Assembly: GCA_014706295.1 (NCBI GenBank)
Contig: JACSVZ010000001.1
Location: 117,952,763-118,016,762 of the forward strand
Reading direction: 5' to 3'
DNA: 64,000 nt
From: Lycocorax pyrrhopterus obiensis
Taxonomy: Eukaryota > Chordata > Aves > Passeriformes > Paradisaeidae
In this document: positions 46,901 to 58,900 of the stretch, in pieces
How positions within the stretch are numbered: the first letter of the stretch is position 1
How the letters are laid out: each line of letters starts with the position of its first letter
Made by a program: the position numbers and the translations under genes
Notes under the pieces: generated by a model
Database searches by the model: none
Told to the model about the DNA's origin: nothing
The model's input: only the letters and a program-made list of their open reading frames with translations

Positions 46901-49900
46901 TCATGGATATGTGCCTTTGTTCTCCCTGGCACTTTATTTCTCCTTGGATTTTTATTTTTTCCCGTGTTTCCCCCAGTTGCAATGTCCTCCTTGGGATACT
47001 TTTAAGACGCTTCTTTTTATTTTTTTGCTGCACTTGTTTCTTGTTCCCTTAGGCCCTGCTCTGAGCTCTCCCAATTTGCTTGGGGTCTGTCCTTGTGTTC
47101 CTGAAATACAAACGCCAAAGCGGTGCTTTCACGCCAGCTCCTTTGTTCCTGTTCTGTGGGACTGGATCCTTTCCTGGAGGACCAGTTGCTTCTTCATGTG
47201 TAAAGGAAGGGATATGGAGTGCCTGTCTTACTGCTGGCTCCTTTTTTTCCTCCTCCGTCTCAGTTTTTGAGCCTTCTGGTGGTTTGTTTGTGGGTGTTGG
47301 GGTTTGGATTTTTTTCTCCCCTTTTGCTACCTCTTAAAACAGATTTTCCTGAGTTTTAATAATAGCACTGACTTTGTTCATCAAGAGTCTCTGCACTTAT
47401 TCTAAAGCAATTAAGTCAAAATTGAAAACAAGACTTTTTTAAAAACATCAGCTCACAGACCCCTCTCTCCTTCTGTCTTTTATCTGGCAGTTTTTATTTG
47501 CCCATACTGTGATTTCTCAGCAAGCAGCAATGTTAGCTGAAGTATCTCTTACAGCTGAAATGGCTTTAAAACCCCAACATTCTGGCACAAGAACTTGCAT
47601 TTTGTGGGGATGAATAATGAAAAGTCATGGTCTTGTGTTGGTGTTGGAAAAGGCATCTGGCTACCACTGTCTGGAAGGACAGTTTTTATTCTTTCCTATC
47701 TCCTGGAATAGGAATCAAATTAAGGAAGTAAATACCTTGTTTGCTGCTCTTTGTGTTTTCTAGGTGTAAGGCTTCCTTTTGTACAGCTGAAAGCCCTGTT
47801 AGCGCTTCCCTTGTCCTTGAGTATTTGGCCAATTTTTTTGTCTCCATTGATTTTTTTTCCTCCTTAACTGAGACAGTGGATGAATCTGTGTAAGCTGGTC
47901 ATTTCACCAGTATCTTGGAACTTTAAATTAATTAGAAAAATAAGAGACAAATTCTTAAATGACATCTTACTTTCCATTACACTGACAAATGAAGACACTT
48001 TGATTCTCTTACTTGGCTTTGTGGCAAATAATTGATGACATTTTTTACTAGTATTCAAGGGCTCAAATTTTTCTTTATGGTAAAGATGAAAATGAAATTA
48101 TGTAACACAAACCAATTTTTTCTGTGATTTGTGAGGAATATTTCAAGATAAAAACGATTATGTGTGTATCCTCAGCTTTCTGTGTTCAGCCCTTCCCCAG
48201 CTCCGTGTGCCAGTTCTGGTTTCCCTCAGTTTCTGAAACGTGGAGCTAATGCTTATTTTCAGTTATGGCCAATGTCACCTATAAAGATGACACGTAACTT
48301 CTACATACTTCATATAAACCTCTATAAACTTCATCTAATATCTATAACTTCTGCAAATGTTGTCCTTGAGGAGTGAACTTCTCCCCTGGGTGCCATTTGG
48401 AGGGTAAGGCAGCCAAGTCTCCAGAGCAGCTGGAGCAGTTCTTTTTAGCAATAACCTGGTAAATGCTGGTTTCTGTTGGGTTTGTAAAACAGCCAGTTCT
48501 CCCAGGCCATACAGAGTGTGGGATGGCAGTAATCAAGTCACCCACCTGAAATGTTGTTTTTGCTTAATTGCTGAACTTCAGAATACATTTTTAATGTTTG
48601 TTTTCTCTTGTTTAGCTCTTCTCACTGATGGAGATGAAACCTCCTATTTCCCGAGCAAAGATGATTCTCATCACAAAAGCTGCCATTAAAGCTATTAAGG
48701 TAAAGTACAAGAAAAAAAAAGATGAAACTGTACGAGCAGCAATGTTTTATTATTTCACTTGTAAGTAAATACTCAGGATTTCCCAGTCTCAGCTTCGGGG
48801 ATGGTTTATTCTAGTTGCTGTTAAGGCTGTTGTCTAGAAACAAGTGGGTGGTGAATACCATCCCTTGGTTTTGGACTAGGAGCAAAATGCCAGCTTGATT
48901 TTTTTGAGTCGTTGCTTTTTCATGCTACACCCACTAGAGTGTTGTGATTTTTGTGTAATAAAACTAAATATTGCAGGGTGCAACTGCACTTTAACATGTG
49001 AAACCAATGTGGATTGCATAGAAAGTGAATCCAGAAAGCTTTCACTAATACTTGACAAGCTCTGTGCCTTGTGTGCACACTGACACACTTCTGCCTTGGG
49101 TCTGGGTTTCCCCCATGGAATATTTTTCTCCATGCCTGATTAACTCAGTTTGGGAGCATCCTGCTTTTTAGAATGTGACTGCAATGTTCTGTAGCCTTTC
49201 TGAAATGGTAGTAAGCACAAAGAGTTAAAATGCTTCTAAAATGGTGTGCCACTGCTGAGTAGATGGTAAATTAATGGATGTATTTATTTTCCAGCTCTAC
49301 AAGCATGTTGTCCAGATTGTGGAGAAGTTTATCAAAAAGGTAAAAAGGAAAAAAAAGCCCAAACTAAATTTATTGATAAAGTTGTCTGCATGCTTTACTA
49401 GATACTGCTAATAATGCTAGTAAATAACCAGAAAGGCTTCTGTTACTTAGGGATTGAAGGAGGAGATTCTGGTTTGTTAGGGATTTCACACATTTTGGTA
49501 TCACTTTGTCCATATAATCTCCACGTTGTAGTTTTCCATAATACATTAAGGAGTGGGGGAAAGAAGTAAATTGTGAGATTTCCCATCTTCCCTATGCAGC
49601 AGCTGGGGAGGAACCTGGAGGTGCTGAACTTCAGATTAATTGTCACTAAGACAATACATATTTCCAGAGAATGCAGTGTTCATGCTTGCCTGGGCATGGA
49701 GAACAACAGGCTGGAACGTAGAGCTGTGTTTAGCCCGAGAGCAGATTTCCTGTGAGGCTCTGAGGGGGATGTTACCTGGTGGTGTCCCTGCCTAACACGG
49801 AATTGCTGTGCTGTTCGCAGTGCAAGCCGGAGTACAAAGTCCCGGGGTTGTACGTCATCGACTCCATTGTTCGGCAGTCTCGGCACCAGTTCGGAACAGA

Positions 49901-52900
49901 CAAGGATGTTTTTGGGCCAAGATTCTCTAAAAATATTACTGCCACATTCCAGTATCTGTATCTGTGTCCATCTGAAGACAAGGTAGGACAAGCACGTCTC
50001 AAGTGTGGCTGTGCATTGATGTGGTGCTGCCTTGGTGCTTGCATTCCTGTGACAGTGATTTGGGGATTCTCTCTGACCCTGGTAGTGACTGTTGCTGAGA
50101 AGGATTATCAAAGGCGATAGTTAAATGCAAGTTCAGGTTAAAAGATGTATTTTGACTGACCTCATCAGTTTTGTTTTGCCTATGCAGACACTTCAGCAGT
50201 GTGTGTTACTGTGCCAAAAGTTTTTTTCTCTTGAGGCTCCTTCAGAAAAGCTTCGTCTGGAAGGCGGTGTCTGCCACAAGAAGAAAGTGTTGCAGGAGAA
50301 GCTTTGGTTTTGTAGGCAGTGACTGTCCTGCTCAGAAACGTTTTCTAAGAAAATCATCATGTTCTGCTCAGAAATGTTTTCTAAGAAAATCATAATGTTG
50401 ATTCCTTCAGTCTTTCCCAATCCCATACTTGAGTTTCATTGGTGCTCTCCACTGTCGGGGCTGGTCTAAGGCCTCATTTTCCTTAGTTCTGCTGTACTTG
50501 TTGATAGAACAGAAGCTCAGAAAGTGGAGTGAATTCCTGATGGTCCAGAGAAGATGGTTTTTGAGACCTCTGTCAGAACAGTTTTGAGACTCCCAAGATC
50601 AGTGTGTTTTAGAAATTGCCAATTGGTTTCCAGAAAATCACTTACTTCCTTTTTCTTTGTAAGAGTGAAATACTCCTTTTCTACCTAACTTCCTCTGTAA
50701 CTCTCTAAATAAGCTTTTGAAAGGCTTGGATGCTCTGTAGTTTTCTAATGTGGAACATTTAGACCTTCGGGCATTGAATCTGATATTCTGGAGCTCCTGG
50801 GTTGATAGCCTGTGAAACAGAGCAGTCCCTTCTCCTTTCTGATTCTGTGTTACCATTTTGTTCGTCTAAACGAATGAGACTGTCCACCTCCTGAATGGAA
50901 CTACTTGATATAGGGAATATTATTATTTAGAACATGCTTGCTTTAATGAATGTCCAGTTCCTAAACAAAAAAACCCCTGATCTGCATATACACAGCAACT
51001 GTGGGTAGTATCTGAGGAGGATAACTCTACCTTTTTTTTTTTTAAAACAGCCTTTCTGTAAAATTAATGTGTGACTGAAAACAAGAGTATTGCATTTGCT
51101 CGTTTTTTGGCCTTTGTAAAATTTTCAAGTCTTCTGGAGAGATAGAATACCCAAAGCCAAAAAATGCTGCTGTTTTAAAGTTAACTGTTTTTCAGGCCAA
51201 AATGTTACTTAAAAATAGACGTTTCGGGTTTCTCTGTAATTGATGTTATTTTAGCAAACATTTTGTAAAATTCTGTAATCATTCAGGTAGAGGTGGATTT
51301 ACATGGGTGTATATTACTGAGTCACAGTGAAAGAACAGAATCAATTCATTTGAAGTAAAAGGTACTTAAAGCTTATGTATGTGCAAGTGAATGACTAAGT
51401 CTGCAAAAAGGACAGCAATACAACGTGTGTTCTGACTTCTACCTGCTTGCATGTTCCAGCTGAAGCAGCACAACTACTGAGACATTTTTGTTTTAATGCT
51501 GGGGTAAAGAAGGAAAGGCCGATTTCCAGCTTGTTCCTGGAAGCTGCATTGTTCTTCATGTCAAAAAAAAGAAATGAGCTTAAAATAACAGCTGACAATC
51601 AGAGATTCTAAATTAATCCTTCTGCAGTGATCAGTGAAGATGTTTCTCACTTGCTTTCCTCATCTTTTGGATAATGATGGAGATGCAGTTTCTGGTCTCA
51701 ATACAGAATTGGTTGGGTTAGGAATAATACCAAGCAAGGAGCCCTCAATCTGACTTCAAAGTGTTGTGGTAGCGTTTTCTGGTCTAATTGCCCTCTCTTC
51801 ATGAAGGCTTTCCAGCTCATCTTCATTTTCTCTTTTTGGTCACGTGGGTTGGTTGTTTCATCCCTTTGTGACCATCTGTGAAGACGTGGGGCTGAAATGA
51901 TGTCCTGGATTGTACATCACATCTGCATTTCTGACTGGCCAGAACAGTTTTAGGGAAATGTCACGGATTGCTTGGACAGGGAAGTAAGTTGGCAGTTTTT
52001 ATCTTTGCCAGTTCGAAGGTGTTGCTGGCCTCTGTCACGACACAGGGTTTGTTAAATTGGTGTGATTATGTCACGTGCTGTTCAAACCTTCTCTGCATAT
52101 GGAAGATAAAATGGTGACTTAAGAAAGCTGCATTCAGCATTGGAGCTTCCTTTTGTTTCAACAGAGTAAAATAGTTCGTGTCCTGAACCTTTGGCAGAAA
52201 AATGGAGTATTTAAAATTGAAATAATTCAGCCTCTCTTGGATATGGCAGCAGGATCTAGTGCCACTGCACCCATGGCAGAGAATGCTACTAACAATGAAG
52301 GTAGGAATGACATTTTAACTTCCTGCTCTCAACGGGCAAATGGCAATAGCTTGTTTGCTTTCAGCACAAAGTGCCTGCTCTTAGTTCCAGCAGTGACATA
52401 GCAATAAACTCAGCTTTGTCACAATGAGTAGCCAAACTCATTTTAGATAAATGCTGATACTGTACTTCAGAAATTATCAGCATGTGAATACTGACTTGGG
52501 AAATACCTGAAATGTTTATCATGTATATGCACGTGTACATATGTATGTGCACACTTACAGGTGACTTCTGTGTCCCCTCTTAGATACTGTTTTTTCTTTT
52601 GCTTTGAAATATTTTTATGTCATTTCTCAATTTTATAATTCTGATGTTATTTTTTAATGCCAGAATCCAGGTAAGTAAATGGGATCTTAGGTATTAAAGA
52701 GCTTCATCTTTCTTTGAGTCAACTTGGTAGCTGAAAGCAGCAGCTGTCAGTGTCTCAGTGTGCAGCCCTGCAAGTCTTGAACGGGTGTTTCACGTCCAGG
52801 TTCTCAAACAAAACATTTGTGCCTGGGATTTTGCACGGGCTGCTGGCTGAGAAGCACCGACCTGCAGAGCACAGCAGTGCCAGCCTGCCCACAGTGCCTG

Positions 52901-55900
52901 CACTGACCTATTTAGTGCCACAGAAAAGCTGGGAGTGAGGTTACAGGGAATATGCATTCCACAATTCCCTCTTTCTCCAGAGGGCTGCTTTTTGGCTCTG
53001 CACTCCGTGTTTCACACTGAGCTTTGGTAACCTCCTTATTTACTGTGCTCCTGGAGTAGGACTGGGAAAATGGAATGGAGGGAGTGAGGTGTGGTGAGAG
53101 ACAGCAAAACAGCCATGCACAACAGCACCAGTGAAATCATCTCCAGCTCTGTTCAGCGAAGTGTATCCCATTAAAGGTTTTATAAACCTGGCCGGGGCAG
53201 GGAATGCCTTGGCATCCAAGCCTGGGGGCAGAGTGGTGGCTGTGCAATTGAATTTTGGGACAGGTGAGGGGCACTGCCTGTCCAGCTCTATCTCTCCTCA
53301 CTGGGGGTGAACAGGTTGGCTGCCTCCTGCAGAGATTTTCAGTGAGATTATTCAGATGCACCAGAGGGGATCATTTGGCCCTGAAATAAATATGCTAATG
53401 AATAATAATAAATACATTAATGTATTATGTGAAGTAGAGTCTGTTTATCCCGTAAAGATAGAGAGAAATGCAAATTTTCTCCCTTGAGCAAGCAAATATC
53501 CTTCTGAATATATACAGGAAATAACTTGGGAGTTACTTTGTATTTAAAACCAACACATACCTTTTTGCTTTATTTTTATGTTGCATTTCACTTCTGGGAA
53601 AGTATTATTTAACACATTTGCCTGTGCTTGCTGCCTGTCAACACTGAAGTTATTTGAAGTGCAAACAGAGGAATGGCTTTAAAGGGGTTGTTATTGCAAG
53701 GCAAACATGTTTGCTTAGTGTTTCAAACTAAATATTTCTATCTGTGGAGTTTTTTTAACTCACTCCTTGTACAGCTTTATTATGTCCATTAACGCAGCTT
53801 TGCTAAAGAATAGTTACTTACAGTGTGTAGAAATTGATGGGATTATTGCTAATTTACTTGGTACTGGCAAGATGTTTATTAATAAAGGTGTTGTAATGTA
53901 AGGCAAAGAGAATGGGAACACTAACAGCATGTCTTAAATTGTGATCTCAGTTTCAGCAAAGCTCAGTGGAAATTGGAGTCTTTTCCTGGAAAAATGAGTA
54001 AATGTCATTTTCCTGGTGGGAGGATTTATCTATCCATCAGCTGCAGGTGTGGCTTGTGCACGTGCAGAAAGGACATGTGAACAAACTTTATCAAAGAAAA
54101 CTGCCTATGAAGTAGTCCTTAAAAACCTTTAATTATTGCCAGATTTCTCAGCAAAGGTTCAGTTACTGGTGGAAAATACTGAGAGAAACTCAGCTGTTCT
54201 TCCAATGAGCCATGAGATGGTTGATTTGGATCATTCATGCAAAAGGATGAGCCCAGATCTGTGGAAGCAGAGCCACCACAGTCAGGGTACTGAAGCTCAT
54301 TGCCTACTGCTGTCTGAGTGAGAGCTTTTCTAAACCTGCACAGCTACAAACATGGAGCTGGGAGCTAAAATTCTGTGTGGGACCAGCTTTTCTGTCTTAG
54401 TGCGTCCGAAGTGCAGGTGTGAGCAGTGACCAGAGCAGTTCATGGCAGAATGAACAGCATATGCAGCTGGGGTGGTGTAAATAGGTCCTTTTGGGTTAAC
54501 TAGGGGGTTGTAGCCAGACACTTGTTGTGGGGAGCAAGAGGAATGTTCTGGAGTCACGCAGCCCTTTCTGTGTTCCTGGGAAACCCTCAGGTTCGCCGCC
54601 CCCTCCGGCCAAGGTTCCCTCGGAGCCCCCTCAAGTGACTGCGAACTCAGTGCCCACCGTGCCACAGCTGCCCAGTTCTGATGCCTTTGCAGCTGTAGCC
54701 CAGTTGTTCCAGACAACACAAGGACAACAGGTAACCTGCTTATGGATTCCCTTTAGCTTCAGTTTCTATGTGAAATGAGGGGGAAATGGTGGAATTGATA
54801 GCCTGGATGTGAAGCAGAAGAGCTTCCCTAAGGTCTTCAGTGGAAAACTTGCAGGAGTTAGAGTATTTAAGTTCTTCCATCCAGTAATTGTGATATTTGA
54901 TGGTATTCAGTTATATGTTCCCAAATAGTTAGTTATGAATTGATGCAGGAACAGAGTTTCCAGAACAGGTGGAATATCTCAAAGAAAATAGGGAATTTTA
55001 TTGTTCAGTCCACTTAAATGTTTGCAGTGTTGAAGGGCTGCAATGTTGGGATCTACTGAATTTTGCCACCAGCGTATTTAAAAAGGGACTCTTGGTCTTG
55101 GTGTAAATGCTCCACAGTTCAGTCAGGTTGTTGGTGTGTTCGTCCCCTGCCGCGGTCTGTATTGACATAAAATTTATATCCTACAGCTCTTTCAATACTT
55201 GGTGTTTATATGAGAACGTACACTTAATACTGTCTTACGTTTCTGTAGCTCCAGCAAATCCTGCAGACCTTCCAACAGCCTCAGAAGCCCCAGTCACCGG
55301 TCATAGACAACACTGTGATGGCTCAGGTTCAAGCTATTACTGCTCAGCTGAAAACCACAGCAGCACAGCCCCCAGAGCAGAAAGCTGCTTTCACAGCACC
55401 TGAGCAGAAAACATCATTTGACAAAGTAAGTCTTGGTTTGCAGTTTCTGAAGCTGAAGAACACTGGTTTTGGACAGTTTTTATTTTGGATTGGAATACAG
55501 ATTTCTGTTTTTCCCCAGTTCTAATCTTGTCTTTAGCTTCAGAGCTTCCATATATTATAAGACTGTGATAATAAAGATATTTTGGCTGCCAGTCGTGTAA
55601 GATACAGAAAAAATAGTTGTCCCAATGTGATTTCTTTCAGAAGCTGCTAGATCGGTTTGACTATGATGATGAACCAGAAGCAGTGGAAGATTCAAAGAAA
55701 GAAGATTCAGCTCCTTCCCCTTCAGTGTCTCAGCCGGCTTTGTAAGTTCTGTGTCATAATAAAACTAAGGAATCTTTGTCCTAAAACATTTTTAGGTTAG
55801 AAAGTAGATTCAAATTCCAAGTTAGTTCAGTGTTTAACTGCTACCGTCCAGATTTAAAACACTGTTAGCAGTTTTTGGTGGGGTGATTTTTGTATCTCGT

Positions 55901-58900
55901 TACTTTGGTGATCTGGTGTAGATCTACGTTGCCTCACTGATGGAGGACTGTGTTTTGTAGAGAAAAGCTCAGTTTTGGTTACAAGATGAGTTCCATGTTT
56001 TTACTGTACAACTGAGTGTTGTCAGGGCATCACTGGATCGCTTTACTGGCTGGGGAAAAGCTGCTATTCCGAACATTGTGATAGTTTTAAGTATTCAAGA
56101 AATGAAAATTGGCTTTACAGCTTTATGTTGGCAAACATTGAATCCCCACTCAAGCAAGCTCAGACTCCTGTTTCCCTTTTGCTATGCATTATGATAAAGT
56201 CTGGAATGACATGACCACATCCCAGTTCTTTCCACAGGACCTCTCTCTCATTCAGTGCACAGGCTGGATGGTGCTCAATGCCGGGGTTAGTCCATATTTC
56301 TTTTTTCCCTGCTTCAGTATGTGGCCCCATGTCTTACTCTCTGTATCTGCATCTAAACCTGCTCTCAAAACCAGAACCACTAACTCTTGTCATCAGCTTT
56401 CTGACTGTGTCTCTTACCTTGAGCACTTTATGTCCACAAGTAGTAGTTAGTTTAAATGCCTTTGAAGGAAATTGCTAGTATTTGCCTTAGAATACAGATG
56501 GAACTCTGGAGTACAGAAAGATGAGGTAGCTCAAACATAAGCACTGCTTGTGTCTGCCCAGCTGGAGGCTAGTGGGCATGTTTATGTTCTGCTGGTAGTG
56601 CTTCAGAGCCTCTGTCCTTAGTACCTCACAGCTGTGCAAAATGTCCCTGAGGGTGGGATTCCAGTGTTCCCAATCTGAGCATGCAAGCTCAGTAATTCTC
56701 TCTATAAAATACTGATTGGTCCAGAATCTTCTCAGAATTGTCTTCAAACACTGCAAAGTTCCATTTTCCATCACCATGGAATTCCTTTATCCCCCTGAAA
56801 TCCTGCTGAGTTTCTTGCACAGGCTGCATCCTGCAAGCAGGTCCTGTTACCTGCAGAGACCTCCAGAATTCCCTGAGCACTGTCCATTCTGTGTGTTGAA
56901 TCAGGAAGTGATGGGCATCACTGCAATCCTCACGTGATACACACCCTCTTCTCCTCTGCCCTATTTCTTCCCAAATCAAAGTGTTTTCTTACAGCAGAAG
57001 TACAGCCAGTTTCTTTTCCTTGAGGAGAAAAGCATTGCTCCTTTTGTTCCCACAAGAGGAACTGCGAAGGAAGAGAATTAGCCTAAGGCAGAAAACCTTC
57101 CTGAAATGTTTCTGTAGGCTGAGATCTTTAGCAAGCTCATATAAGTACAGGGGGGAGAGAGGCTCTAACCTTTCTGTAGCATCTCTTTAAATGTGAAAGG
57201 ACTACTCTTAGAGTGGAGAAAAGATCAGGAAGCCACTCTTTCTTCCTTTTCTTTTTTTTGTTGGAAATGGGATCATAGTAAAGATAATTGTTCTGTCTGA
57301 AATAACAGCAAGAATGTGTAAGTGTGTATAGAAATCTGTAAAAGACAAAAAAATCTGTGCATCTACTGATTTGTCTTACGAAAATATTCCTGGTTTTAGT
57401 GGGTTTCCAGGAGAAGGCATGCAACAGCCAGTATTTCCTCAGCTCCCAAATATGGATCCTTTTCAGCAGCGGATGATGGGAATGCAGCAGGATCCGATGC
57501 GGCACCAGGTAACTCCAGGTTTTTCCCTTCTCCCCCTGTTGTGTTTTCTATCCTTTGCTGTTTTCTTTGATGCAGAAGTAAGGAAGTGGTTTTCCTGTTG
57601 GTGAAGAGTGAATGTGCTTAGCCCTCCGTCTTCCCAAAGAAACATGTTTTTGTTGTCTGTCCTAGTCAGGCTTTGAAGGACAAGATTGTTACTTCTATAC
57701 CCAAATGCTTGGCCTGCTTCATCTTTCCCCCTTTTGTTGTGACTTTTGAGCAGAAGTAAAACTTTACTTGAGCCAGCTGGGAAAGCAAATGTGATTTCTT
57801 CTCCTAGCTGGAATTCTATGTGTTTTTTCTTCTCCCAAGGTGCCACTCCCTCCTAATGGGCAAATGCCAGGTTTTGGTCTCCTGCCTACCCCCCAGTTCC
57901 CACCCATGGCTCAGCCAGTGATGCCTCCAGCAGCACCAGTGCAGCCAACTTTCCAGTCTCCTTTCCCAGTCCAGGCTGAACCACACCTGCAGAAACCCCA
58001 CCAGCAGGTGAGCAGCCATTGCAGTGAACAAACCAACTTAAATGCTCTCATACGTGTCTTTCCCAAATGTGTGTGGATTGTCCTGGAGCAGAAATGTCAG
58101 GATGACCAGGACACGGCTGGCTACGAGGCTGGCTCTGCTGGGAAGACAGTTGGATAGCTCCAGCACTTAGCCCATTCCTGTCTCCAGCATGCTTCAGGCT
58201 TAAAGTAGGTTCCTCTAACATCTTGGAGAAAAGTTGCAGTAGACCTCACTTTGCCTGGGATTTTGATGATGGAGCAGGATCCACTGACTGATCTTAAGGA
58301 ATAAAATCATATTCTGTGGAGATGCAGGTGATGCTGAAATAGGGTAAAATATGGAAAACCAATAATTAGCAAATTGAGAATTGTGTAAATTATTTCTGTG
58401 ATGTCTTTTCAGTGGCTGTATTAAGTACATGCAATACTGGACCCTCTCACTGCTAGTGACCACAGAGTGAAGCTTTTGAGTCACGTTACTCTTTAATTTC
58501 ACACATTTGAATATTCAGTGTATTTTTAGTGCTGTTAATTTAGTCTGAGCATAAAAAGAAATACAATGCTTGTGCTGCTCACCCATAACGCCAGTCAACG
58601 TTGTGTTTTAGGATATGGAAGTGGAACAGCCACCCATTCAGGAGGGAAAACGGCATGTTTCTGACAGTAGGAAATCAAGATCTAGATCTGCATCAAGGTA
58701 AATGAGTGAAAGTTGGTTTAGTGCAGGAATGAAAAGCAGATTAGCAACTCTAAGATGTATGAACCTCTGAAAGTCATTTCCCTTCTAGGGAAAATTTGGT
58801 ATCTCTGCAGTTCTCTGTTAATGGGAGAGAGTAACTTCCATGCCTGTCAGTCCAGAGTAAATTTTAGGGAGGCAGAATGTGATAGTTTAATTTTGCCTGT

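Noticed and set aside
56487..56979. Two overlapping 96-codon minus-strand ORFs in SCAF4 intron 8
   Set aside because: The peptides resemble no family I know and lie in different frames. They may derive from an old retroelement but cannot be supported as genes.
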